DNA of 64,000 bases, from NCBI GenBank assembly GCA_003344405.1, contig NOWV01000193.1:1-64000 (forward strand), read 5' to 3'. A program made the position numbers and the translations under genes. The DNA comes from Trichoplax sp. H2. Its lineage: Eukaryota; Placozoa; Uniplacotomia; Trichoplacea. Below, piece by piece: positions 10,901 through 23,074 of this stretch. The first letter of the stretch is position 1. Each line of letters starts with the position of its first letter. The notes below the pieces were generated by a model. The model was not told the origin of the DNA. It saw only the letters and a program-made list of their open reading frames with translations, and did no database searches.

Positions 10901-13156
10901 TCATTTTTTCTTCGTATCAGATAGTAAAACTTTTTTAAACAGCGAATGTGGAATGCACTTATTAAATTTCAATACACAGGTGCTGATCCTGAGTACGATG
11001 ATGCCATTCAGTCCATAGCAGAAATTAAGCAAGAACTTGAACATTACCTTGATTCACAAAAAAAGAGATTAAATTGTCGTGTATGTATAATATTGTTAAC
11101 TTTCGTAGAGATAACGTATGTAGATGTATTCAATTAACTTTTGATTTGGGCTGATATGAAACGATATGCAGAACATTCGATACTGGGGACAAGGGCGCAA
11201 CCGATATCAGATAGAGGTGCCTGAATCAGTGCTATCACGATATACACCAAACGACTATGAATTGAGATCTCGCAAAAAGGGTTTCAAGCGATTTTGGACC
11301 GGCGATATATTGAATTTAATAGAAAGCCTAACGAACGCTGAAGAAAGGCGAGACGCAGCTTTGAAAGATGCGATGCGAAGGATTTTTCTGAAGTTTGACG
11401 AGTAGTATGTTGATATAAAGTTTTAGACTTGTAATTTTGCTGTAATCAAGCATTGTTGTTTTTGAATACGTAAGTATCAAACTTATTTTTAAAATTCATG
11501 ATATAGCTATGAAAATTGGAACGTGGCGATACAATGCGTAGCCGTGTTGGATGCGTTATGTAGTCTGGCATCTTACAGGTTAGATAGACGTAATACAGTA
11601 TGCCAGATAATAACTGTTTTAATACCAAAGTAAGTTAACTTAAATGTAACGTTGCAGTTCTAGCATTGAAAGCGAGAGTTGCCGACCAAAAGTTGCATTC
11701 GCCGGCAATAACGATGAGGTATGTTCTAAACTGGGCATAATCCCATTTTGATGACATGTGCTATAATGTTTCAATTATCATTCCTTTAGCCATACGTAGA
11801 AATTCGAAATGGTAGGCATCCTTGCATCTCGCAAACTTTCAGTGGTGGTGATTTTATCCCCAACGATACTATCATTGGAATTAAGGATGTCAGTAATCAC
11901 TCTATTCATGCTAATTTCAACTGGATATTAATCTCTATTAACTCTACTGACGATAAGATTTGTGATACTATAGTCGAATAATTGCAACGAAACTGGTAAT
12001 AGTGTCCTGGTAACCGGACCAAATATGGGTGGTAAATCAACGTTGATGAGGCAGGTGGGCCTGCTGGCAATTATGGCACAGCTTGTAAGTACAGTACATA
12101 CTATGTCCTCATTCTGATTTTACGGATGTTTTTGCATGGATTGCTAAGCTTATTTAGATTTTAATTTGTACTATCTGCTTATACTCAGGGTTGCTATGTC
12201 CCAGCCACTTCCTGCTGTCTATCTCCAGTTGATCGATTATTTACAAGACTAGGAGCATCAGATAGGATCATGTCAGGAGAGAGTACATTTTTTGTCGAGC
12301 TAAGCGAAACTACAACAATTTTACGACATGCAACGAAGCACTCTCTTGTTCTCCTAGATGAGCTAGGTTTGTTTATACTTCATAATCGGAATAATCATTT
12401 AGGAACCTTTCTTAAAAATCTTGAATGAATCCTGTATTTATAATTCGTTCATTATGCGATAAATAGGACGTGGAACCGCAACTTACGATGGCACAGCTAT
12501 TGCCGGTGCGGTCGTTAGTCATCTTGCGCATGAAATTAAGTGTCGCACGCTATTTTCAACGCATTATCACTCGTTAGTAGAAGATTTTGTATCCGATCCC
12601 AACGTTCGCCTTGGTCACATGGTAAAATTATTTCTTTTTAAGTCATTTTGTATATACTTATACATGCAGACCTCACTAAAGACGATTGACTTTAATTTTA
12701 TCGGTCTTATTACATTCAGGCGTGTATGGTGGAAAACGAAGATGATGACGATCCTAGTAAGGAGACTATTACCTTCCTATATAAATTTGTTGCTGGAGCC
12801 TGCCCTAAAAGTTATGGATTTAACGCTGCTCGCTTAGCAGGCTTGCCTGACAACGTAAGTTTGAAAATGTAAAGAATTACAGGAATAACCTTTGTGTTTT
12901 TTATAAATGAAATCTACGTTATAATCGAATTAGGTAATAGTTAAGGCAAAAAGAAAAGCAAAAGAATTCGAGAGTAGTGCTAAGAAATTGCATTTGTTCA
13001 GGTAAGCTAACAAGAAATCGTATAGAGTTGTTTTATGAGCGAAGATGATATATGTCCTAATATATGTTCTCTGTTAGATCTATCTATAATTTGGCTTCTG
13101 ATTCATCCAGTGTTAAGGAACTTGTCAAATTGTGCCAGAATATGCATCTAAAGTGA
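4829..13156 (+). CDS. MSH6: DNA mismatch repair protein MSH6 (MutS alpha subunit)
   Basis: Nuclear partner of MSH2 that recognises base-base mismatches. Split into roughly 30 small exons. Exon 1 (4829-5208) has a PCNA-binding-like N terminus (NTLLSYF) and a PWWP domain ([27 protein letters not shown]). Next come acidic and basic linker exons (5796-6087, 6174-6258, about 6395-6460, 6593-6822) with [12 protein letters not shown]. The mismatch-binding domain has [10 protein letters not shown] and [15 protein letters not shown], which holds the Phe-x-Glu reading head. The MutS core follows, then the ATPase with Walker [11 protein letters not shown] (12013-12042), [14 protein letters not shown] and Walker [15 protein letters not shown], split by an intron near 12365. 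The C terminus is NMHLK, stop at 13156. Start chosen at the Met before KAQGKSK; an upstream in-frame TTG extension is not supported. All key residues seem intact. Exon 2 limits near 5245 are uncertain. Confidence 0.96.
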
Positions 13157-13642
13157 TACTGCTGATACGTTATCAGCTCATATTTTGTCAGTAACGATGC
13201 AAAATTTTACAAATTACTTATACTTGTACTTTAAAGCAATTATACCTGTTGTGATTTTATCACTAAAATTATAAACTATATAGCTTATATCCTCTTATAA
13301 ACGTTATGCACTTTATGGTTAATAAGAAATTGCAAAAAGAATATTTTAGGAATGAAAAATGTTCTGTAATGGTTAATTCCGCACTATGAGATAGACGTAT
13401 ATATAGTATATCCAAATAGGATAAATTGTTGATTTATTTCCGAAATACCAATGAAACATGATTCCAGCATTTTTTTGATCATTTGAATAGTAAAATCTTT
13501 AACTGATATTAGACGTAACAGTCAAGTCTATCGAAACTTGTAAACGTCTGTATATTGAACGATAACTAAATAAATGCATTAATTTGGATGGCATCCAATA
13601 CTATTTATATATGACGTTATTCTCCGGCTTTTTGTCCAGTAC
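13157..13642. other. Shared 3' region of MSH6 and GARS
   Basis: About 490 bp between two convergent stop codons. It should hold both 3' ends; nothing else is visible. Confidence 0.6.
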
Positions 13643-16600
13643 CTATTTCTTAGACTCTTGACCTTCAAAAAGGTGGTACTTAGTAATTGTTTCTTTCCAT
13701 GTTGTGAGTCCTTTAACCAAGTCTGAGACTACCTTTGGCGCAATATCCGCCTATCAATTAGGATATACAAGCAATTATAATCTTACTTTATTGCCCAATA
13801 GATTAATCAGCATTTAAACTACAAAATGTTGTTGATTACGTTTAATCTGATCTGCTGCATGGTATTTCGTTCGCGAAGTGTTACAGTGGCTGGATTATTG
13901 GTGACAGTATCGAAGTCAACTGTAATACCATAGGGGATGCCAATTTGATCTGTTCGTGCATATCGTCTACCAATAGAGCCAGCAGAGTCATCAACCTTGT
14001 TTGAAATTCCGTGCAATTTTAATTCACTAGCTACATGCAATAAAATTCGACAATAAGTTAGCGGATAACGTAATGCCTTTATGAACTTTTGTAACCAAAA
14101 TTGAAATTTATAGATCCTATACTGAGTACCTAGCTGCTTTATGTAAGGATCAAATTCTTTCTTAGCACTAAGTGGAAGAACACTACATTTTACTGGAGCT
14201 ACGGGAGGAGGCAAAGACAGCCACTAGAATATGAAATAGAAATACAGTGTAGAATGTAGATAATCTCAACAAAAATCTATTTGTTGGCACTTATATTTAT
14301 AAGAAACTAGTAAAATATTTAGCAACAAATAATATATTGTACAGGACTAAAATTACGCGGCGCTTTTATAATTCTTTAATATACCGATCTTTGCTCATCT
14401 CCTTCTCGTATTCGAAAATTATGTTCTAGAATTGAATATAGGATACGCCCAAATCCAAACGAAGGTTCGATCACAGATGGTGTAATATCCACCACTATAT
14501 ACGCGCATACGTGCAAGAATACAAACGATCTAAGAGAATGAACGTTTTCAACGACAATTGTAGCAACTAACCATGAATTTCTTTCTCATAACGTTTAACT
14601 GCTATCATATCTTCGCTTATTGTTAACTTCTTCGAATCGATATCTACTTCAATTTGGCTGCAAGAAATTTTTAGAAATTTTAAATTGCTATTTACATGGC
14701 ATATTAACATAATGAATGTAATCAATTTAACTTTACCTTGTATCCTTTAGCATTTTATCATATTTTTCAGCTGTATCATTGTCTAGATTACTGAAATATT
14801 GCATAATTTTCTTAGCATCGCCCTTAAACGCTTTACCTACTTTAGACTTGTTTAAGACAACTTCGACGACAGGAGTGATTTTGTAATTATTGTTAAGGTT
14901 AACTATTGAAATTCATCTTTAAATAGCAATTATTATAAACTGAATGATATTCATTAATTGTAACGGATATTGGCTCTTTCAGAGTTTCCCTAGCGCATAG
15001 ACTAGCACCTGTAGCCTTAACATGACATTTTAAGTCATAGCATGAACGATTAGCACATCCAACACATTCTACCCACCCCTAAACAACAAAAATTATATCA
15101 TGTAAAGATCTATAGTTACAACCATATATAAAATTAAACTATCCAAGTACTAAGTACATTGTATTGTAAAGTTATAATTATATAATTTACGTAGGAGGTT
15201 TTGCATTCAGCGTCCCAACAGTCTGTGGCGTAGTGAGCCATTTCATTATCCATATGTTGTCGAAATCGTAAATATTTAGGATCTATGCCCATTTTTGTTA
15301 GATAAAGGCTTATACGTCCAAGAAAATATCCCATACACCGACTGCCAATAACACCCTACGGGATAATTGATGTTATATTATCAACCCTTTTGTTCATATT
15401 ATTACTTAGTGTTATTATGATTGAAATCCTTTAGTATTGTATATTTCTTATGATACACCTGTACCTCATCCACAGCATTTTTAATGGACATTTTCCTAGT
15501 AGGCTTCCCACTAACTTGGTGATCTTTGGGGAATAAAGTTACTTCAACATCAGCAACAGAGTCAAATTTGAAATGATCATTGTCATTGGGATGATAAAAG
15601 TATTCAATCTCTCCCAAGGTGAATTCTCTACGGGAAAAATTGTCCAATTGTTAAGCTAATATATAGTCATTATTCCAGGGTAATTATCAAATTATAGCAT
15701 ATCATACCTAACTCTTAGAAGACCTGATCGCGGGGATACTTCATTTCGAAAAGCGGAACCAATTTGAGCGGCTGCAAAGGGTAATTTGCCTTGATTATAC
15801 TCCAGTAAATAGTCAAAATTAACAAACATCCCTTGTGAAGTTTCAGGTCTCAAGTAACTGTGAAGTAATTTTGTTGCTTAGTAATATAATAATGATTATA
15901 ATTTGTAGCTTTTAGTGTCAATAAGAGGAATATACGTATCAAATCATTATAGTTATTTTTACCCGCTAACTCCACCACTAGGTCCAATTTCCGTCCGAAA
16001 CATAAGGTTGAAAGGCATAGGATCGGAAACGTTATTGCCTGTTACTGGAGATTTTACCTCGAATTTTTTTATTTGGTCTCCCAACTCCTGCAGACTTAAA
16101 CTTTCTACCTACACAATTACGATGGCCAATTAATGAACTTGATTAAACGATTTTACCATTTCTGATAACATATCGAATGAAAATGAAGCTAATCCTTTAC
16201 TATATACTTGCGTAGAATACCTTGGTGCGCAAGTTGATAATTTCTTGCCTGCTATCGCCTTCTAGATTTTTATCTGCTAGCAGTTTTTCCAAATGAGCTA
16301 CAACAGAAACATACGTAGTTTTGAATTTTGAATCATTATTACTTTTGAATAGGCAGTAATATCACAATGAATCGCTACCGTCTAATAAGTGGTCTGCCCT
16401 AAGACATTCTCCGGTTTTGACATCTTTTACTACGTAGTCTAGAAAACGATCAAGATGGCCGGAAGCTCTGTAATTTTAAAAATGCAATATAACATTTTAT
16501 GAGATATTATCATCCAAACACAGAATATGAATAATTTAATGTACTTGAAAACTGGTTCTGGCGCCAAACTACTGGATTCGATTTCCAGCATATCTTCTTC

Positions 16601-18270
16601 CAATACAAAATGCAATCGCCATTCCTGCAATAAATTATTTTTCATAGCACAACCAGTCGGTCCAAAATCATACAAGCCAGCTATGCCACCATATATAGAG
16701 AATGAAGGCCGATAGAAAAATCTTTGCTTCAATAATGTCTCTAATTGGCTACGATTGAATTCGTCAGGGGGATTCAAAGCTTTTTCCTAATTGTTGGACA
16801 GCAACATTTTCAAATTTGTATCGATATAATATATAATGCCAAAAAATGTCTATTCTATTTATGGAGTATTCTCTTATCATTGGAGTGAGAAAAAGTGCTG
16901 ATGTGATTGTGATAAATGATGTTCATTTAGCTAACCTTATCTTCCAGTTGTTTTTTACGTCTTTTCAATTCAGCAACAGCTCGACTAATGTCCGCTTTGG
17001 GTGCTTGACTTTCCTTTAGTTCCCTTACTCTATCACCCTAATATTAAACGAAGAATAAAATCAATTTATCATTGCATTGCTCAATGTGTAATAACTATGG
17101 CTACTGGTTAAGATTGCAGCAATGTAAGATAGCAATGGTATATATATAATCCGAAAAACGAAGAAATTTTCGATCACTGTCTATTACAACTACAACACGT
17201 ATGATATTCCATCTGTACTATAATGTAATATTACTGCAATTATAATAATTTAACGCGAAAATATGTGATACATGGTTAATTAAAGCACGCATGCTGCTAC
17301 TTTAAAAACATTATTACCACATGAAGTTTTTAAAGGAGATGTTTGCATCGTATCTCGTCGTCACTCTGGTGTATCTACTGTACTAATTGCCGACCAACTG
17401 AAGTCCAAATACGTGTAGATAGGCTACTCTTTAATAAATTGATAATAACGAGTTATGCAAAATATGATATGTCCTGTATTCTAGTGACGGAATATCTTTA
17501 AGTAGTACTAATGAATTAATTCAACTATGAATCGACATACGTCATTGCACATTAAATACTTTCATTCAATCGTTTGCATGCTAAGATTATAACTGTAACA
17601 CATTAATTTAGTGTATTAATGATAGACTGAATTTTCTGTTCTATTTCATATCGCTAAAAGATTACAGTGACTGTCTGTTCAGGTTATATGAGGTATGCGG
17701 AATCTGCGAATATGGTATCCATGGATTGTAATCATACTCGAGTAAATGACAGTTTGTTACTGGTATGGCTATGAGCAATCACATCATGACCAATGAATTA
17801 GTGTTAGCATAGTAGCCAAGAATCAACAATACCTTGCTTCAGGTTTACGAATACTGTACTGCTATCGTAACGCAACACATTTAATTGATTTCAACTCATT
17901 TCATTCAATGGAAACAAACCTGTTCTTTGACAAGCAAGCGTAGAGGCGCAAGTTGCTGCTCTATTTCAATCTCGCTAGCCATAGTGTGCAATTGAGACGA
18001 TTTGAAGAAATTGAACGCGCAGGAAATTACGGATAAACGAACGAGCCAACTATCTCGATGTATCAATGAGTTAGAATAATCACGATCTCGTTGTTGAGAC
18101 GAATTAGGGAGCCAACAATCTCGATAGATCGATGCGCTATAACAACGATTATGTTGTTGAGACAGGTAGACCAGCCAAGACTGAGATTGATAGTGGCGAA
18201 TAGTATTGATAGCACGAGGCAAGGTGTTATTCTTAGCTGAGATGGAGAGAAATTTGGCTAGCGACAGCAT
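13643..18270 (-). CDS. GARS1: Glycyl-tRNA synthetase, dual mitochondrial/cytosolic
   Basis: Class II synthetase that charges tRNA-Gly. Exon 1 (about 17930-18270) starts with [10 protein letters not shown] and a 96-residue basic, Ser/Arg-rich presequence, then an internal Met at 17982 starting [18 protein letters not shown]. The layout matches other animal GARS genes, where the first Met gives the mitochondrial and the second the cytosolic form. A WHEP exon follows (about 16940-17037, [20 protein letters not shown]). The catalytic core has [20 protein letters not shown] (16439-16777), [29 protein letters not shown] (motif 2), [36 protein letters not shown] and [10 protein letters not shown]. 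The anticodon-binding domain has [11 protein letters not shown] and [20 protein letters not shown]; the last exon ends LFEGQESKK. Human-like length and order; no missing motif seen. Confidence 0.96.
18043..18190 (-). repeat. 22-residue tandem repeats inside the GARS presequence
   Basis: Two full 66-bp units (18043-18108, 18109-18174) and a partial third share gagccaac..atctcgat and gttgttgagac. They encode repeats with Trp-Leu and Ser-Gln-Gln/Arg-Asp patterns. The unit is a multiple of three, so the frame is kept. Confidence 0.75.
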
Positions 18271-18515
18271 AAGAAGAGCAGGGCAGATTCCTGTTGTGAG
18301 GCACTGCTAGGTGCTATAACTACGCAATAACGGATATTGCTGATGAAAAAGAGACGAATGCAATTGACCGTGCAGCCGATGCTCTCACTACAGTACGGCA
18401 AGGTTAGACATTTTTAGTTGCGGCATGTCGTACTGTACAGTACATACAGTGTACAATACATTCTGCACATACAGTACCGTACTGTACAGTACAGTGTACA
18501 GTACAGTACAGTATG
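18210..18515. repeat. First copy of a duplicated GARS 5' segment
   Basis: From gtattgatagcacgaggc through the GARS start to a GTAC array. The same text returns after the gap at 18670 with few substitutions. Within the array one piece is inverted relative to the second copy (see findings). Confidence 0.8.
18430..18515. repeat. GTAC-core palindromic array upstream of GARS
   Basis: Cluster of GTAC cores starting about 160 bp upstream of the GARS start codon, ending in a run of cagta units before unique sequence at 18516-18649. Confidence 0.85.
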
Positions 18516-18649
18516 ATTATTTTCGATGTCTCCTCTTCGTTAAAAAATTAAAGTTGTATTCCGTTGAAATTCCTGTATAGTATTTATATATACCCATAGA
18601 AGCATATCTCCCAATATAGATTATCATGATAACATGAACGTACTATGTC

Positions 18650-18669
18650 NNNNNNNNNNNNNNNNNNNN
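18650..18669. other. Assembly gap (20 N)
   Basis: Twenty N. The right flank repeats the GARS exon 1 and upstream sequence found at 18210. Confidence 1.
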
Positions 18670-18737
18670 GTATTGATAGCACGAGGCAAGGTGTTATTCT
18701 TAGTTGTGATGGAGAGAAATTTGGCTAGCGACAGCAT
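18670..18737 (-). pseudogene. Partial second copy of GARS exon 1 start
   Basis: Encodes the first residues of GARS ([10 protein letters not shown], then a Thr-Thr instead of Ala-like difference) and is cut by the gap. Upstream sequence also matches. Probably the other allele or a promoter duplicate. Confidence 0.7.
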
Positions 18738-18897
18738 AAGAAGAGCAGGGCAGATTCCTGTTGTGAGGCACTGCTAGGTGCTGTAACTACGCAATAACGG
18801 ATATTGCTGATGAAAAAGAGACGAATGCAATTGACTGTGCAGCCGATGCTCTCACTACAGTACGGCAAGGTTAGACATTTTTTAGTTGCGGCATGTC

Positions 18898-19650
18898 GTA
18901 CAGTACAGTACGGTACTGTATGTGCAGAAAGTATTGTACACTGTACACTGTAAAGTACAGTGTACAGTATCATAGTACAATACTGCACACTGTAATCTAC
19001 AGTGTATAGTACTGTACTTTGAACAGACCTCGGCAGAGACTCCTCAACCAACCAACTTGCACAAAATTCATCAACTAGCCGTATCCAACCCCCGTCCCAT
19101 ATCTTAGATAAGTAAAACATGTAACTAGTACAGTACATACTGTGATTACAACAGAATGCAATTGACTGTGTACTGTGCAGCCGATCCTCTCACTACAGTA
19201 CGGCACGGTTTAGACCTGACCACGGTTAGACATTTTTTAGTTGCGGCATGTCGTACAGTACAGTACCGTTTCGTTCAGAAAGTATCATGATATAATACTG
19301 TACGCTGTACACTACAGTACAGTACAGTGTACAGTACTATACTTTAAACAGACCTCGGCAGAGACTCATCAACCAACCAATTTGCACAAAATTCATCTAC
19401 TACCCATATCCAACTCCCGTCCCGTATCTTAGATACGTACAACATGTAACTACTACTGTGATTGCAACAGAATACAATTGACTGTGCAGCCGATCCTCTC
19501 ACTACAGTACAGTACAGTATCATAATACTGTACTGTACACTAGTGTACAGTGTACAGTGTACAGTACTATACAGTACTTTGAACATTCATCAACTACCCA
19601 TATCCAACTCCAGTCCCGTATCTTAGATACGTAAAACATGTAACTTGTAC
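18898..19650. repeat. Tandem 5'-region repeats with GTAC arrays
   Basis: The block containing acctcggcagagactc, accaaccaa, acaaaattcatc and cccgtatcttagata recurs at about 19025, 19350 and (truncated) 19583. Each copy is preceded by a GTAC cluster (18898-19020, 19255-19345, 19500-19575) and by cagccgatcctctcactacagta. Unit about 240-330 bp. Minus-strand frames here are repeat artefacts; no gene is supported. Confidence 0.8.
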
Positions 19651-20267
19651 TGAGCTTGGTAAATATTCTTCAATTCACTTTACGTCACTTTACTTCACGT
19701 CACGCCTTGATCAGTAGTTCACTGTAGTTGATACTTGATAGTACTGTACAGTCACAGTGTACAGTATAACTTGATACTAACTCTTACACGTTAGTCAAAT
19801 CCTGTAAAGTATTTCTAACATTCCATTTAGCATATATGTTGCAAAATGAGCTGGGGTCAAATCAGTAAAATGCTCTTCAGGGTTGTAACAAACACTGCTT
19901 ACGACTACTGGAAAAAGCCCTGACATCCTGCACAGTACATACAACGCTTCTATGATTCTATTTGATCTGCAATGTCTAGTGCATCTTATAAAATGACCAG
20001 GTGTAAAATCAGTCAAATACTCTTACGCTCACACCAGTTGCGACCAGGTGTTTGGAACACTGGTTAAACAGCTCCAGAAAAAAGTCCTCGTCTCCTCCTA
20101 GTAGTGCTGTTGAATAACCGTCCATTAGTACAATGTACAGTACAATAGTCTCATACTGTACACCGTAGGGGTAAATACTGTAGAAGCACTCAGGTCAAAT
20201 CATGGATGTCAAGTCCAGCCGAGCTCTACTAGATTCGATTCGATTCAAGACTCAAGCCTCATTAGTA
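19651..20267. other. Intergenic region before the first SDR gene
   Basis: Short sequence repeats with tttacttcacgtcac-like text and a pair of related segments containing gtcaaatcagt.aaa and ctcttc at about 19855 and 20010. No convincing gene. Confidence 0.4.
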
Positions 20268-20300
20268 CTGTACTATACTGTACAGTACAGTACAGTAAGT
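20268..20300. repeat. Short GTAC array upstream of the first SDR gene
   Basis: About 30 bp of cagta/tactg units, 150 bp before the start codon at 20450. Confidence 0.8.
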
Positions 20301-20449
20301 TACACTGAGCTTTCTTCCACTTGATCGGCGTTAGTACTATACGGTAACTACAGCTGCTTTCCAATTGATCGCCATTAGTACAACTTCCACTTGAGCTTTT
20401 TCCACTTTGATCGGCATTAGTTTCCAGAGTCAAAACGCAAATCGCAGAC

Positions 20450-23074
20450 ATGGTTCTTGCAGCATTGATTGATGTAGCTCTTATTTTGCTTAGAATATTG
20501 TTGAGTATTGTCATATCAATACTCAGATGCTTTATTCCTGCTCCTAAAAAAGATGTTAAAGGCAAAATTTTCTTAATTACCGGCGGAGCCAGTGGCTTGG
20601 GCAGATTAATGGCTACAAAATTTGCTGCTTTAGGAGGAATTATTGTCATTTGGGACATCAATGAACAGGGTAATAAATCGATACAGTCGGAAATTCGAGC
20701 TGCTGGTGGGACTGCATACACCTATATAGTTGATATTTGCAACAAAGATAAAATTTACGAAGCGGCCGACTTGGTTAGAAAGGACGTGGGAGATGTGGAC
20801 TTTTTAATCAATAATGCTGGTATCGTTAGCGGTAAAAAATTATTAGACTGCAGTGACAACATGATATTAAAAACCATGCAGATAAACAGTATTGCGCATT
20901 TTTGGGTAAGTAGAATGGATAGCTATTCGAACGAAATTAATTAACCAATACTCTCTTAAAATAATTGCTTTTCAAGTAGACAGTCACGTATACGGTATAC
21001 CTACTTACCTACTGCACTCGAATGTTCTACAGTACTTTATAATGCTCTGGTGCTCATCTACGCTAGTGCTGAAATAATTGTGAATTCGCTTTCTGCCCAC
21101 CATTCAATAACCTCAGATTAGAATAATTATAAGTATCAGCGATCGAGCAGTTTCCATAGATAATCGTAACATCAGTAGATGCTTCATTACAGCACGATTA
21201 TGGAGTTGTTATTTCTGTAATAACGTATTTTAGGCTAGGATAGAAACAACAATTTGCAAAGTACACTGTCGTTAGTAGATGGCAACTCTATATTGTACAA
21301 GAAGTGACGATAAACTACGTCACTTAGAAGGGTAATTTTAAATGCTAGCTTAGACAGTTAATTAGTAACTTCCCGTGTTTCAAGCGGATACAAGTACTGG
21401 TAGAATGCGTATATTGCTATACTAGCAGAATATAACTGCAGAACAGTAATTTAACAATATCCGTTTTTTCGTTGGCAATGGATTTATGAAATTACGGCCA
21501 TAGTTTGTGGTGTTGTCCTAAATTAAGCATGATAATTCTTAAAATTGTTAACTGTACTCTGGATTTATTAATTTAATTACAGACTACAAGGGCTTTTCTA
21601 CCAAAAATGATGGAGAAGGATGAAGGTCATATTGTTACAATTGCATCAACAGCAGGATTCTTTGGAGTTAATCGATTGATCGACTACTGTACGTCTAAGT
21701 TTGCCGCGGTAGGTTTTGATGAATCTTTGCGTGATGAGCTAAGAATTGCACGGTCCAAAGTAAATACAACGGTTATTTGCCCAACCTACATCTCTACCGG
21801 AATGTTTGAAGGCTCTAAGTTTAGGTTAGTGTGCGTTTCAATTCTGGTAATGCTTAAACCATCTTTTGATAAAGATGCAACTATTTGCTGTAACAGTACC
21901 CATTCTGAAACACTATACTGTACAGTAGTTAAATAAATAATTGCAGTCAAGACCATCTCAGTTCGATTTTTTAAAGTAATTCTTTAACAGACTGTAATAT
22001 TTTAAATTAAAACATTTTTATAACTAAATTACGCGTGGGATAAGTTGTCACAAAGTGATACATATTATCCAATAGATCACCTCTCATGTACAGACGGTAT
22101 CATAATTAGGATCGTAGGCATTAGAGAAAACTCTAACTATGCTATTATTATGGTACTAAAAGTTATAAATTAGTGGTATACCGTACGTATCACTGTATCT
22201 TGTTTAGCATCATCTATCGGATTGCTAGTAAAGTAAGTAGCTTGTATAGCTAAATATTTTGTAACGTTAATTTGATATGTTAATACCTAAGGAATACAGC
22301 TGTTATTATTGATAACTGTATGTAATTTACGTAAATTATAAGCTACAATAGCTATCTGAGAAGTCGTTAATTCTTGTCGCGCTGCTACCGGAAATAGTAC
22401 AACACTTATACATTATTTATGCATATAACTATACTTTACTGTATTATTAAGTTCTGTGCCTTGTCCAGTACTAAACTCAACGCATCAATCATTTTAAAGT
22501 ACGAACCTATCAACAATTGTATCAACATAACATAACTCTTTTATATACTGTAGATTTCAGTCGTTAATGCCTGTATTGACACCAGAATGGGTTACCGACC
22601 AAATTGTTGATGCAGTTTTAAGGAATCAGAAAATGTTATGTTTACCGAGAACGATACCTATTATGATATTTCTAAAAGGGTAAGTCTGTATGTACTTTGA
22701 TCTAGATTTCGATTTAGAATCAATCCATGGAGATAATTTATGAGTAGTAATTGGAGCTTAAATGATTTTGCATTGTAACATCATCAATTATTTTACTTTA
22801 TAATACATGGTTCGGTATTAAATTAATTATAATTAGTTATTTTATACTGTAATTGGGATCTGCATAGTATACAGTATAGTAAAAGTTTAGCAGCGTTAAT
22901 TTTGTGTACTACATTCATCACTCACTGTACAACTTTTTTATATGACCTTTTTATGACGTTAATCTTAGGCTTTTACCAATTGAAGCAACAGAAGCATTTT
23001 CTGACTTAGTTGGAGGTTCCCAATCTATGGAAGACTTCGTCGGCCACACTTCAGCTACTAAAAAGTCCTCTTAA
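20450..23074 (+). CDS. Membrane short-chain dehydrogenase, SDR16C/retinol dehydrogenase 10-like
   Basis: NAD(P)-dependent oxidoreductase of lipid, retinoid or steroid alcohols, probably on the ER membrane. Exons: 20450-20905, 21583-21824, 22554-22679, 22969-23074, all with GT-AG borders and matching phases. The N terminus is a hydrophobic anchor (LILLRILLSIVISILRCFIP). Then come the cofactor site TGGASGLG, the Asp after the second strand (VIWDIN), NNAGIVSG, the catalytic Ser region VTIASTAG, and YCTSK with the catalytic Tyr and Lys. The last exons read PEWVTDQIVDAVLRNQ and LLPIEATEAF, the C-terminal pattern of SDR16C proteins. The exact substrate is not readable. It is a paralogue of the gene at 28460. 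Confidence 0.93.

Noticed and set aside
15915-16133. Plus-strand frame of 72 codons
   Set aside because: Antisense to the GARS exon encoding [11 protein letters not shown].
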